A stretch of 64,000 bases of DNA from Halorubrum depositum (GCF_007671725.1 NZ_VCNM01000001.1:496001-560000), one strand, 5' to 3'; shown: positions 44,156 through 53,968, counted from the stretch's first letter. Made by a program: numbers and translations. The notes: a model not told the origin generated them from the sequence alone.

Positions 44156-45373
44156 ATGGCCGCTGCAATCTCTCGTTGGTCGCGTCGATACGTTCTCGTC
44201 GGGGCGATCGCATTCTGCTGTTGGCAGGCGGCCACCGTCGCCGGCCTCCCACGGCGCACGGCGGTGGCGTTGGCCCTGTTCGGGTTCGTGTTCAACGTCG
44301 TGTTCGGCAAGGCTTACGCGCTCGTACCGGCGTACTTCGACGCTGAACTCGTCTCCGAGCGCGCGCCGCAGGTCCAGTTCCCGTTCGCCGTTGCCGGAGC
44401 GGCGTGTCTCGCGATCGACCCGCTTCTCGGTCGCGGCCTCCGCGTCGAGCTCGCCGCTCTCGGCAGCGTGCTGTGGGCGATCGGCGTCGCCGTGTTCGTC
44501 GGGTCGATCGCAGTGACGATCGGCGGACCGCTCCGACGCGGGGCGACCGGGACCGGAGATCACAACGCCGACCGCCGCCGAGTCGACCGGTTCGCGAACC
44601 ACTTCGTGCCGGTCGTGCTCCTGTATCTCCTCGCCGGCACCTACGAGACGGTCGCCGGGCAGACGGGAGCGCTCCCGCCGCTGATCGGCGTGCGGGCCGC
44701 CGCAACGCATCTCTTGGCCGCCGGTGCCGCGACGTTGCTCGTGGTCACGCTCGGATTTCGACTGCTTCCGCGGTTCCTCGGCGCGCGTCCGGCTCGGTGG
44801 TCGGCCGCGCTCGTCCTGCCCGCGGCCGCGACGGCTCCCGGGCTCATCGCCGTCGGGTTCGTCGACGAGCGGTGGCTCCCGATCGGTGCCGCCCTGATGG
44901 CGATCGCGATGGTCGGCTTCGCGCTCGTCGTCTCCGGCATGTGGGTCCGGTCCGACACGCGCCGAATCGGACTGTACGCCCTCCCTCCGAGCGCGGCGTT
45001 CGGCGTCATCGGCGTCCTCTTCGGCGGTCACTTCGCGCTCGGCGGCGCCTCTGCGGCGTTGATCGAGACGCACCTCCGGGTCAATCTGCTCGGCTTTCTC
45101 GGCCTGATGATCGTCGGCACCTCGTTTCAGTTCTATCCGCCGCGGCTGGGCGTGTTTCCCGGGTCGTCGAATCGAATGGCGAGCGTGACGATCGCCACGC
45201 TCGGGTGCGGGCTCGGGATCGAAATTCTCGGTGTCGTCGCGCCCGCCATCCTCGGTCCCGCGACGGCGGCCGTCTCGGCCGAACCGATCGCTTTCGGCCG
45301 TCGGCTCACGCTCCTCGGTGCGCTCGGCTACGCGTACCTCGTCGCGAGCGTGTTCGCTGCGCGATCGAACTGA
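44156..45373 (+). CDS. Twelve-segment membrane protein resembling NnrS/haem-copper oxidase-like proteins
   Basis: A 405-residue protein with about 12 hydrophobic segments. Several His lie inside or at the edge of helices: HFVPVVLLYLLAG (near 147), ATHLLAAG (near 183) and ETHLRVNLLGFLGLMIVG (near 305), a pattern reminiscent of NnrS and of HCO subunit I, where His ligate haem or copper. FGKAYALVPAYF near 50-61 is also typical of this group. I cannot assign a reaction. No other respiratory gene is adjacent. Confidence 0.6.
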   Translation: MAAAISRWSRRYVLVGAIAFCCWQAATVAGLPRRTAVALALFGFVFNVVFGKAYALVPAYFDAELVSERAPQVQFPFAVAGAACLAIDPLLGRGLRVELAALGSVLWAIGVAVFVGSIAVTIGGPLRRGATGTGDHNADRRRVDRFANHFVPVVLLYLLAGTYETVAGQTGALPPLIGVRAAATHLLAAGAATLLVVTLGFRLLPRFLGARPARWSAALVLPAAATAPGLIAVGFVDERWLPIGAALMAIAMVGFALVVSGMWVRSDTRRIGLYALPPSAAFGVIGVLFGGHFALGGASAALIETHLRVNLLGFLGLMIVGTSFQFYPPRLGVFPGSSNRMASVTIATLGCGLGIEILGVVAPAILGPATAAVSAEPIAFGRRLTLLGALGYAYLVASVFAARSN

Positions 45374-45679
45374 TTTCCCCGACCCCACGCGACGGACTGG
45401 CGGTGAAAACGAGGCGCGACGTAGTCGGGGACGGAGGGACGTAGCCGGGGACGGATCTCAGTCCGACGCGCGCGACACGGTTGCGGGGGTGACCGGTCGG
45501 TTCGGCGGTGTTCGTGTGGATTGGTATACACAGTCACACTAACACTCACCACGGCGCTGGGGTCGTGCGATTAAGTCGGATTACGCGAGATTAAGGGCGT
45601 AAATCCGGTCAGAAGGCGGGTGAATCCGGGTGCAGCGTTTGGACGGTTCATAGGGGTCGGGGAGCGAGGGGGAGGTACG
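45374..45679. other. 306-nt intergenic region with a 20-bp direct duplication
   Basis: Two adjacent, nearly identical 20-bp copies lie at 45418-45437 and 45438-45457 (GACGTAG(T/C)CGGGGACGG core). AT-rich promoter-like DNA follows (GATTAAGTCGGATTA near 45571). The glycosyltransferase start at 45680 has its own Shine-Dalgarno. No gene is seen. Confidence 0.5.
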
Positions 45680-46924
45680 ATGAACACCGAACGTATCGCG
45701 TTGGTCGCGGTGACGCTGGTGCTCGTCGTCGGCGGGGTCGCGACGGTGGTCGCACCGACCGTGATCACCGGGCCCGGGACGGCGCCCGCTCAGGCGGCGG
45801 CGACGACCGCCGTCGGGGACGGCGGAGTCGCGTCGCTGTTCGGGATCGCGCTGTGGGGCGTGACGCTGCTGTTCGGCGCGACCGCGCTCGTCTGGCTCGT
45901 CCTCACGACGGTCGTCGGCGCGGGGTACGAGCCGCCGCCGAACGAGTACGGCCTCGACGAGATGCAGGTGCGGATCATGACCGTCGACGCCGCCGAGGTC
46001 GTCCAGGAGACCGTCGACTCGCTGCCCGACGGGCTCGACGACGTTCACGTGATCGCGGAGTCGCCGATCGACGTGAGCGGGGCGACGGTCCACGTCGTCC
46101 CCGAGGAGTTCACGTGCCGCGCGGTGCGGAAGGGCCGCGCGCAGGAGTGGGCGCGGCGGGCGCTGGAGTGCCGGCGGGAGTTCGTACTGTACCTCGACGA
46201 GGACAGCGTCGTCGAGTCGCTCGACGGGCTTCCGGACGCGGACATCGTCCAGCTCCGGGAGAAGCCGCGCCGCACGGGGTCGAACCTCAGCTATCTGGCC
46301 GACGTCTACCGGATGGGCGTGCAGTTCGAACAGCGCGCGTTCGCTCGCCTCTCGATTCCGCTGTTCGCGTGGGGCGGCGGGATCGCCGTGCGCACCGACG
46401 TCGAGGAGCGGACGACGTGGGACCGTGAGACGCTCGTCGAGGACACCGCGTTCGTCTGGGCGGCGTTCCAGGAGCTCGACGTGACGTTCGCGCTGTCCGA
46501 CGCGGTGTGTCGGAACGAGGCGCCGCCGTCGCTGTACGAGATCCTACAGCAGCGTCGCCGCTGGGCGGCCGGCAACGTGCAGGCCTCGACGATGCTCCCG
46601 TTCCGGTACGAACTGCTGACTCGCGTGCGGAACTACGCGTGGGCGCTCTCGCCGATCGTGACGCTGATCGCCGTTCCGCTGTCGCTGTTGAGCGTGACGA
46701 TCGCGTACGGCGGGTGGTTCTTCCTCGCGTCGATGGGGCTGGCGCTGTGTACGCTCGGCTGGTTCCTGCTCGGCGTCGCGTACTACGGCGACACTCACCG
46801 ACACTGGGCGCTTGCGCTCCCGCTGGCGCCGCTGATCACCGTGATCCACTCGATGGGAACGGTCGCGGGGATCCTCGACCCGCCGGAGACGTTCCGGGTG
46901 ACGACGAAGGTCGGGAACGAGTGA
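45680..46924 (+). CDS. Membrane processive glycosyltransferase family 2
   Basis: A 414-residue protein with two N-terminal membrane segments (about 7-27 and 52-76), a cytoplasmic GT2 domain (95-295) and three or four C-terminal membrane segments (310-395). Catalytic landmarks are YLDED near 171-175, EDTAF near 254-258 and the processive QQRRRW (QxxRW) motif near 289-294. It resembles cellulose/hyaluronan synthase-type enzymes that polymerise and export a glycan. ATG 45680 is supported by GAGGT 4-8 nt upstream; the frame extends 20 codons further. Confidence 0.85.
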   Translation: MNTERIALVAVTLVLVVGGVATVVAPTVITGPGTAPAQAAATTAVGDGGVASLFGIALWGVTLLFGATALVWLVLTTVVGAGYEPPPNEYGLDEMQVRIMTVDAAEVVQETVDSLPDGLDDVHVIAESPIDVSGATVHVVPEEFTCRAVRKGRAQEWARRALECRREFVLYLDEDSVVESLDGLPDADIVQLREKPRRTGSNLSYLADVYRMGVQFEQRAFARLSIPLFAWGGGIAVRTDVEERTTWDRETLVEDTAFVWAAFQELDVTFALSDAVCRNEAPPSLYEILQQRRRWAAGNVQASTMLPFRYELLTRVRNYAWALSPIVTLIAVPLSLLSVTIAYGGWFFLASMGLALCTLGWFLLGVAYYGDTHRHWALALPLAPLITVIHSMGTVAGILDPPETFRVTTKVGNE

Positions 46925-47012
46925 GCCGCGCCGGCGGGACGTACGCCCCAGCCGTTGCCCCGAGATGGCGCCCGACGACGACCGCCGGCCGGTCCTCTCG
47001 ACCGGGTGCTAT

Positions 47013-49316
47013 TCAGGAATCGGACGGGTCAGCCGATTCCGGTGTCCGGAATTCGAACCGGGCGCCGCCTTCCGCGCCGTCCGTGAGGGTGACCTCCCAG
47101 TCGTGTGCCTGCGCGATGCGTGAGACGATGGTGAGTCCGACGCCGCTGCCGCCGTACCCGGTCGTGTATCCGTGATCGAACACGTCGTCTCGTTCCTCCG
47201 GAGGAATCCCGTCACCGGTGTCTTCGACGTAGAAGCCGCCGTCGAGCGGACCGACGCGAACGGTCACGCCGTCGCCGCCGTGCCCGACGGCGTCGCCGGG
47301 TTCCGCCCGGCTGCTCGTGGAACCGTGTTCCACGCTGTTTCGGAAGAGGTTCTCGAACAGGGCCGTGAGCTGCCCGGCGTTGCCGGTCACCGTGCACGGC
47401 TCCGCTGACAGGGTCGCCGACCGCGTATCGATCAGCTTCCACGCGTCGCGGGCGACGTCGCACACGTCGAGCCGTTCGTGGGGCTCCGCGGAGTCGCCGT
47501 GGCGGGCGAGCGCGGTGAGGTCCGTGACGAGGTCTCGAATGCGATCGAGCGACGTGTCGACCGTGTCGAGGCGGGATTCGTCGCCGGTTTCACGGTACAA
47601 GTCGAGGTTCCCGGACGCGACTGTCAGCGGGTTCCGCAAGTCGTGTGAGACCATGCTAGCGAACTGTTCCAGTCGCTCGTTTTTCGCTTCCAGCTCCTCC
47701 TCTCGCTCGCGTAACGTCCGTTCGGTGGTGACCTGCGAGAGCGCGGTGGTGACGTGAGCGGCGAGGATCTCGGCGACGGTCACGTCCTGCGTATCGAAGT
47801 TCGACGGGGACGGTGACCCGGCGATCAGAACGCCGTACTCGCCCAGCGGGAGGTGTAACTCGCTCCGGATCGGCGACTCCGGGTTATAGACGTCCGGGTC
47901 GGCGTGGACGTCGTCGATCGCCGTCGCGGTCCCGTCCTCGAAGACCCGCCACGCGATACCCTCTCCGGCACGGAACGACGGCGGGTCACCGACGAGCGCT
48001 ACGACCTCATCGGTGTACGCGATCGGCGCCAGTTCCTCGGTCTCCGAGTCGTACAAGTGAATCGCGTTCGCCCGGAGGTCCAAGATCTCGCGCGCGGCGG
48101 CGACCCCGCGTTCGGCGACGGCTTCGACCGTCTCCGCGGACAGTAACCGCGGGATCTCTCGGTTGAGCGCTTCGAGTTGGTGTTCTCGTTTCTTGTGTTC
48201 AGAGATCTCCGTGGACACGCCGAACACTCCGTCCACGTCGCCGGTGTCGTCCACCGCGGGGACTTTCAGTGAGAGGTACGTTCGCTCCTCGCCGTCCACC
48301 GTGATCCGTTCTTCGACTTCGATCGGCTCGCCCGTCTCGAGCACGCGGCGGTCGTTCGCGCGGACCCGTTCGGCCGCGTCCGACGGGTGGATGTCCTCGT
48401 CGAACCGGCCGACGAGATCCTCGGTGTCTACGTCGAACAACCGCTCGTACGCGGCGTTCACGAACACGTACCGTCCGTCCGTATCTTTCAGATACATCAC
48501 CGCGGTCGTGTGTTCGAGGATGAGGGTGAGCCGACGGTCCGCTTCTCGGAGATCCGAGAGAACGCGTTGCCGGTCGAGGTACGCCGCGATAAGCCGTACG
48601 ACGGTGGACAGCAGTTCCCGCTCTTCGGGGAGAAACGCGTCGCCGTCCGCCGCGGTCTCGACCTCCGCCGTGTACCCGACCGTGAGCGTGAGTTCGGTAC
48701 CGGCGGTCGTCACGTCGTGGACCGTGAGCCGTTCGACCGGCGGGTCGTACCCGGGCGAGGTGAACTCCGTGTCGTCGACGGTGAGCGCCGCCACGGCCTC
48801 GTCCGGGAACTGTAACGACTGCGGGAGGTACGTGACGACGTGGGTGAGCGGGTGTATCGACCGGTCGTCGCCGTCGGTGAGGAGGCCGCTGATCGTTTGA
48901 ATCGCGGTGAGCTCTTTGACGCGTTCCCGTAGCTGGTGTTCCGTTCGGTGCTCGGCGACCGCGTGTCGAATGCGGGCGGCGAGCCGGTCGTACTGTTCCG
49001 GCCCTCGTTTCTGGAGGTAATCGGTGACGCCGGCGGAGATGGCTTCGCTCGCGATCTCCTCCGACCCCGTCCCGGTGAACAGAATAAACGGTAAGTCCGG
49101 GTGCGCGTCGCGGACTTCGCGGAGGAGTTCGAGCCCGTTTCGCGTCGGCATCTCGTAATCGCTCACGACGCACGCGATCGGTTCCGTCTCGATGAGTTCG
49201 CGCGCGTCTTCGACCCGTGTCGCGGTGTGTATCGTGGCCGCGGGGAGCTTCCGTCCTAAATACGTGGCGGCGAGATCTAAGAAGTCCGCGTCGTCGTCAA
49301 CGCAGAGAAGGTGCAT
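47013..49316 (-). CDS. Response-regulator/PAS/GAF hybrid sensor histidine kinase
   Basis: A 767-residue cytoplasmic protein with receiver domain 1-115 (phospho-acceptor Asp53, CVVSDYEMP), a region at about 130-255 of GAF type, PAS domain 270-385 (VMYLKDTDGRYVFVNAAYERLF), GAF domain about 400-540, HisKA with His558 (MVSHDLRNPL) and HATPase with NLFRNSVEHG, GDGIPPEE and GGSGVGLTIV. No membrane segment. The receiver-first layout is common in haloarchaea. I start at complement 49314-49316 (MHLLCVDDD); upstream frame is non-homologous. It is divergent from the 7TM kinase at 49581. Confidence 0.88.
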   Translation of the reverse strand: MHLLCVDDDADFLDLAATYLGRKLPAATIHTATRVEDARELIETEPIACVVSDYEMPTRNGLELLREVRDAHPDLPFILFTGTGSEEIASEAISAGVTDYLQKRGPEQYDRLAARIRHAVAEHRTEHQLRERVKELTAIQTISGLLTDGDDRSIHPLTHVVTYLPQSLQFPDEAVAALTVDDTEFTSPGYDPPVERLTVHDVTTAGTELTLTVGYTAEVETAADGDAFLPEERELLSTVVRLIAAYLDRQRVLSDLREADRRLTLILEHTTAVMYLKDTDGRYVFVNAAYERLFDVDTEDLVGRFDEDIHPSDAAERVRANDRRVLETGEPIEVEERITVDGEERTYLSLKVPAVDDTGDVDGVFGVSTEISEHKKREHQLEALNREIPRLLSAETVEAVAERGVAAAREILDLRANAIHLYDSETEELAPIAYTDEVVALVGDPPSFRAGEGIAWRVFEDGTATAIDDVHADPDVYNPESPIRSELHLPLGEYGVLIAGSPSPSNFDTQDVTVAEILAAHVTTALSQVTTERTLREREEELEAKNERLEQFASMVSHDLRNPLTVASGNLDLYRETGDESRLDTVDTSLDRIRDLVTDLTALARHGDSAEPHERLDVCDVARDAWKLIDTRSATLSAEPCTVTGNAGQLTALFENLFRNSVEHGSTSSRAEPGDAVGHGGDGVTVRVGPLDGGFYVEDTGDGIPPEERDDVFDHGYTTGYGGSGVGLTIVSRIAQAHDWEVTLTDGAEGGARFEFRTPESADPSDS

Positions 49317-49580
49317 GGCTGCGTGTGTGTCACCCGGAAAATAATTCTTTCTCAAAACGAGTTCGCCGAGGTAGGCTCGAGGCGCGGCACGGCGAGCGTC
49401 AAGGATTGAGTTGACTTTCCAGAAGACAGTTCGCGCGGATCGGCTCGAACAGTCCGTCACAGACCGTGGGTCGAGGAGTACGACACCGAATTCAGCGGGG
49501 TCCTCTCTCCACTCGGCGGACTCGATGGGCGGTATCCACAATGTTATAATCGTTTATACGCCAATTACGCGTATCGACTG

Positions 49581-51257
49581 ATGACTCCGGGAGTGGTTGG
49601 ACTCGCGATTGTGGGCGCTTCGGTTGCGGCCAGCGGCGGGGCCGCGTATCTCTTGCGGTACCTGTACCGGCAGCGCGGGAAGTCGGGTGCGAACTGGTTC
49701 ATGGGGAATATGGCGTCGGTCGCCGTGTTCTGTCTCGCGTACGGCGTCGCGTTGCTCGTCTTCGACCCGACGGTGCGGATCGCGCTCGCGGTCGTGGCGT
49801 TCGTCTGCGTGTGTTTCATGGGCCCGTTCTTCCTCGCGTTCGGTCTCGATTACACCGGACGGGGGAACCTCATCCGCACCCCGCTGTTCGGGATCGTCGC
49901 CGTCGTCCCGCTCGTGTCGGTCGCCCTCGCGGTGACGAATCCGATTCATGAGCTCGTGTGGACCGATTTCCAGCTCGACCCGGTGTTCGGCCTCGCCACG
50001 GCCACGTACACGGTTCAACCGTGGGGGGCGTTCGCGTTCTTGTTCTCGATCGGGACCGCGGGCGTCGGCTCGCTGCTGCTCATCGGAGCGATACTGAGTT
50101 ACGGGCCGTTGTACCGGCGTGAAGCGACGGCGGTCATTCTGAGTACCGTCCCGCCGTCTGTCGGCGTGTCGCTGTGGCTGCTCGGCGTCGGACCGATCCC
50201 GCAGCTGCATCTCACCGCGCCGTTGATGCTCATTCACGTCGCGCTCGACGCGTACGCGTTCGTGGGCACCCACATGTTCGAGACGAACCCGGCGACACAG
50301 CGGATGGCGGAGCAGACCGGGTTGGACTCGCTATCGGACCCCGTGTTCGTCCTCGATACCAACGGACGGGTCGTCCGGGTGAACGACCGGGTGGAAGAGC
50401 TCTTTTTGACCCCGTCGTCGACGTCGCTTCCGATTTCGTTGGAGTCGGTCCTCGGCGTCACGTCCGAAGAGCTTCGCGAGACTGGCGAGATCACGGTCGG
50501 GACCGACGGCGGCGGGACGTTCGCCGTGTCGTTTACCGACTTGACGAACCCGGTCGGCGAATCGGTCGGGAGTATGGCCGTGCTGTACGACGTGACCGAG
50601 GAACGGCAGCGCGGGCAACAGCTCGAGGTGCTCAACCGCGTTCTCAGGCATAACCTCCGAAACGAGACGATGGTTATCGGCGGGTACGCGGAGCTGCTGA
50701 AAACGACCGTCGGTGAGACGACCCAAGCGACGCAGGCCGGCATGATCGCCGCTGCGAGCGACCGACTGAACTCGATCGCCGAGAAGGTCCGCGAGTTCGA
50801 GGACGTGCAACAACGAGGCGTGCAACCGGAGTCGCTCTCGGTGAAAGACGTCGTGGCCGAAATCGTGCGGACGCGTTCGACCGCGCACGGCGATGCGACG
50901 ATCACGTCGACGGTCGAACCGGTGGACCACGAGATTCGTACCGACAGGGAGATCCTGTCGGTGCTCCTCGACAATCTCGTCGAGAACGCGATCGTTCACT
51001 CGGACGCCGCGGAGCCGACAGTCGACATCGCGGTCACGGAGGCGACAGAGTCGAGCAGCGAGGTTCGCATCGAGATTCGAGACGGCAACGACCGGATCCC
51101 CGAGCACGAGGTCGAGACCCTGCGGGCGGGCGAGGAGACCGCACTCCAACACGGGCAGGGGATCGGGCTGTGGATCGCCTACTGGTGTACGCGCAAGTTA
51201 CACGGAGAGATCAGCTTCGAGTACGACGACGGGAACGTGCTCGCAGTAGCGTTGTGA
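49581..51257 (+). CDS. Seven-transmembrane sensor histidine kinase with PAS domain
   Basis: A 558-residue membrane kinase. Seven hydrophobic segments span residues 3-230, matching the N-terminal 7TM kinase domain found in archaea and bacteria. A PAS-like domain (LSDPVFVLDTNGRVVRVN) covers about 250-345, then a HisKA-like dimerisation helix with His357 (RVLRHNLRNE), and an HATPase domain with DNLVENAIVHS and GQGIGLWIAYW. Divergent from the soluble hybrid kinase with 264 nt between starts. It may sense a membrane or extracellular signal; the ligand is unknown. Confidence 0.85.
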   Translation: MTPGVVGLAIVGASVAASGGAAYLLRYLYRQRGKSGANWFMGNMASVAVFCLAYGVALLVFDPTVRIALAVVAFVCVCFMGPFFLAFGLDYTGRGNLIRTPLFGIVAVVPLVSVALAVTNPIHELVWTDFQLDPVFGLATATYTVQPWGAFAFLFSIGTAGVGSLLLIGAILSYGPLYRREATAVILSTVPPSVGVSLWLLGVGPIPQLHLTAPLMLIHVALDAYAFVGTHMFETNPATQRMAEQTGLDSLSDPVFVLDTNGRVVRVNDRVEELFLTPSSTSLPISLESVLGVTSEELRETGEITVGTDGGGTFAVSFTDLTNPVGESVGSMAVLYDVTEERQRGQQLEVLNRVLRHNLRNETMVIGGYAELLKTTVGETTQATQAGMIAAASDRLNSIAEKVREFEDVQQRGVQPESLSVKDVVAEIVRTRSTAHGDATITSTVEPVDHEIRTDREILSVLLDNLVENAIVHSDAAEPTVDIAVTEATESSSEVRIEIRDGNDRIPEHEVETLRAGEETALQHGQGIGLWIAYWCTRKLHGEISFEYDDGNVLAVAL

Positions 51258-51374
51258 GCGGTCACCCGCTGCGTCGACGTGTCGGATTCATGGCCGAGTG
51301 GGCGTCTCGCCAGTGCAAAACGTTCCGCGCCCCAACCGGAATCGCCCGTGAACGCGGGTTTCTCTCCGATTCGT

Positions 51375-51690
51375 TCACGGCAAAAATCGGGAGAGGACGT
51401 CCGAGCGCGTCGGCTCGCACGTTTTCGTGTACGTGACGTTGTTGTCTCCCGTGTCGGAGACCGTCACCGTGTGGCGTTCCCTGAGTCGGTTACCGACCCA
51501 GTTTTTGTATTCGATCTGCGGCTGGCCAACTCGGTGCTCTTCGACCGTATCGTACCGGCTCTCGAACTGCGCCGTGTCAAGATCGCCGCTCGCCGCGATG
51601 GAGGGTAGCGTCGCGAGGGAATTCCGCGACAACTTCGCGGTCGGTGCGACGAGACAAGCGTTAACACGACCGGTCCGAACCGTACTGAAC
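51375..51690 (-). pseudogene. Orphan coding fragment, minus strand
   Basis: Reading leftward to TGA 51375-51377, about 80-100 codons encode a normal-looking soluble segment (FESRYDTVEEHRVGQPQIEY; NRLRERHTVTVSDTGDNNV). I find no start codon with promoter support, and the frame runs into the opposite-strand ketopantoate reductase gene, so it may be the 3' remnant of a lost gene or an unrecognised short gene. The rest of 51258-51732 shows only AT-normal spacer. Confidence 0.35.
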
Positions 51691-51732
51691 GATGTCAGAC
51701 CCAAGTCCGATTCCGACGGAGAGTGAGGACCG

Positions 51733-52674
51733 ATGAAGGTCGCGGTGTACGGGGCGGGCGGCGTCGGCGCGTACTTCGGCGGCCGTCTCGCTCGGGCCGG
51801 CGCCGACGTCCACCTCATCGCGCGAGGCGACCACCTCGACGCGCTCCGGCGGGACGGTCTCCGCGTCGAGAGCGTCGACGGCGACTTCTCGGTGAATCTG
51901 CCCGCGACCGACGACCCGGCCGACGTTGGCCGCTGCGACGTCGTGCTGTTCACGGTCAAATCGTTCGACACCGAGGCGGCGGCCCGGGAACTCGGTCCGC
52001 TCCTGGACGACGACACCGCCGTCGTCTCGCTGCAGAACGGCCTGGACAACGAGGAGACGCTCGTCGCCGAGATCGGCCGCGAGCACGTCATGGGCGGTGT
52101 CGCCTACATCTTCTCGACGATCGCGGAACCGGGCGTCGTCGAACACACCGGGGGGCCGACCAGCTTCACTTACGGCGAACTGGACGACGCGCGCAGCGAC
52201 CGCGCCGAACGCTTCCTGGAGTGGTGCGACCGCGCCGACGGAATGGAGGCCGAGCTGTCCGACGCGATACGGACCGACCTCTGGGAGAAGACCGCGTTCA
52301 TCTGCGCGCATGCCGGCATGACCGCGGCGGTACGCCTCCCGCTCGGCGAGATACGGAGCCACCGTGAATCACGGGAGATGTACCGACGGATCGTCGACGA
52401 GGTGTGTCGGGTGGGCCGGGCCACCGGCGCCGATCTACCGGAGGGGACCGTCGACCGGTGGATGGAGTTCGCCGAGGATCTCGGCGCGGACTCGTACTCG
52501 TCTCTCCACTACGACATGACGCACGGGAAGCCGATGGAGCTCGATGCCCTACACGGCGCGGTCGTCCGGCGGGGCCGCGAACACGACGTCGCCGTCCCCA
52601 TGAACGAGGCCATCTACGCGATTCTGCAACCGTGGGCGCGGCGAAACCGGTCGAGCGAAGCCGACGGCTCTTGA
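51733..52674 (+). CDS. Ketopantoate reductase family protein (PanE/ApbA)
   Basis: A 313-residue NADPH-dependent reductase: nucleotide-binding GAGGVGAYFGGRLARAG near 7-23, FTVKSFDTE near 76-84, LQNGLDNEE near 99-107, and the catalytic Lys in LWEKTAF near 180. It reduces 2-dehydropantoate to pantoate for CoA synthesis, or a related 2-oxo acid. The length is normal. ATG 51733 is close to a Shine-Dalgarno-like GGAGAG at 51719-51724. Confidence 0.83.
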   Translation: MKVAVYGAGGVGAYFGGRLARAGADVHLIARGDHLDALRRDGLRVESVDGDFSVNLPATDDPADVGRCDVVLFTVKSFDTEAAARELGPLLDDDTAVVSLQNGLDNEETLVAEIGREHVMGGVAYIFSTIAEPGVVEHTGGPTSFTYGELDDARSDRAERFLEWCDRADGMEAELSDAIRTDLWEKTAFICAHAGMTAAVRLPLGEIRSHRESREMYRRIVDEVCRVGRATGADLPEGTVDRWMEFAEDLGADSYSSLHYDMTHGKPMELDALHGAVVRRGREHDVAVPMNEAIYAILQPWARRNRSSEADGS

Positions 52675-52996
52675 TACGGTTTGATTCGAGCCGAATACGC
52701 GTCCCGTATTCAGCGAGACAGCGAAAAACGATCACCGGTCAGGGATTCCAACAGAGCCAAATTCACATAACACGAGACGCTGCTTTCAGCAAACTGTTAA
52801 GCCGTTGGCGAGGTCAGTTGTGGTAACACATGACAAAATGTGTCGGCCAAATCGAGAACGGAGCACAGAGCGGGATCCGAAGCTCACCGACACGTACACA
52901 CCATCTCGATGAGAACAGGCGCAACCCTCCGTCGACATATCAACAGAGCGAGCGAGACAAGCCTAGACAGTTTGAACGTCCCGAGTGGCAACACCG
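52675..52996. other. 322-nt intergenic region, no gene seen
   Basis: Mixed spacer of lower G+C than surrounding genes, with a TATA-like AACTGTTAAGCCG near 52789-52801. A short frame at 52840-53028 overlaps the start of the TatD-like gene out of frame and has no family features. Confidence 0.5.
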
Positions 52997-53968
52997 ATGA
53001 GTGGACCGTCGAAACGGCCGATAGGTGACTCGCCGGAAGCGGGGGCAACACCGGATCCGGTCGACATCCCGTGGGTGGACATTCACCAGCACACACAGTC
53101 GTTGACGTGGAATGACCGCGAGAAATTCGATCTGAGCGGCGGGCAGGCGGCGGTCGCGATAGCGGCGGGGTACTATTGGGCACCGTATCGGCCAGTGAGT
53201 TCCGATGATGTCCGGTTTCTGTGGGACGACGCACTTCGGCGGGCCGCCGCGTTCGATCACCGGCACTTCTACGATCAATACGTTGCCGTCGGGATTCACA
53301 CGTGGTCTCGGGTCGAGAACACCGACGAACTCGTCGCCGTGCTCCCCGAGTATTGTAAGGATGAGAGAGTGATCGCCATCGGTGAAACTGGAATCGAGTC
53401 GACACAACACACCGTATCTTGGCCGCTAGAGGGTCAAAAGGAAGTCGTCCGCGAGCAGTTTCGTGTCGCACGCGACACGGGGCTTCCGGTGCTCGTCCAC
53501 ACGCCGGGGTCGAGCAAAGGCGATGTTGACCCGCGACATGTCCAGAGCTACGAGGAGGGGAACCGCAATTTCACCGACCCGCTGTTATCTTCGGATGACC
53601 CGAAATCGGAGGCCGTTGAAATCGACCTCGCACTCGCCGACGAAGTGGGATTGTCCGAGGAGCAGCTTGTGATCGATCACGCCGGCCGGAGCGTCCGGGA
53701 CTTCGTGTTGGAAAACACGGGTTGCTACCTCGCGTACAGCGTAAGTGCACCGTGGCTTCGGGGGATTGATGCCCGCGATATTGCCGCGGCGATCGACGCA
53801 CACGGTAGCGACCGGATCGTCGTCGACACGGACCTGATCGGCGCGATGGACAACGACCCGTTCGTGATGAAGCGGACGATGCTCGACCTGCTCCGTCTCG
53901 GCGTCGATCGTGAGGACGTCCGTCGAGTCGTTTACGAGAATCCACGAGAGATACTGGATCTAGCGTGA
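52997..53968 (+). CDS. TatD family metal-dependent hydrolase
   Basis: A 323-residue TIM-barrel hydrolase with the full metal-ligand set of the family: DIHQH (near 29-33), IGETGIE (near 128-134), VLVHTPG (near 167), VIDHAG (near 230) and VVDTDL (near 275). TatD enzymes are 3'-5' DNases or related hydrolases; this one is closer to the haloarchaeal and bacterial EboC-like subgroup by impression. ATG 52997 is chosen over ATG 52985, four codons upstream. Codon bias is weaker than in flanking genes. Confidence 0.8.
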   Translation: MSGPSKRPIGDSPEAGATPDPVDIPWVDIHQHTQSLTWNDREKFDLSGGQAAVAIAAGYYWAPYRPVSSDDVRFLWDDALRRAAAFDHRHFYDQYVAVGIHTWSRVENTDELVAVLPEYCKDERVIAIGETGIESTQHTVSWPLEGQKEVVREQFRVARDTGLPVLVHTPGSSKGDVDPRHVQSYEEGNRNFTDPLLSSDDPKSEAVEIDLALADEVGLSEEQLVIDHAGRSVRDFVLENTGCYLAYSVSAPWLRGIDARDIAAAIDAHGSDRIVVDTDLIGAMDNDPFVMKRTMLDLLRLGVDREDVRRVVYENPREILDLA

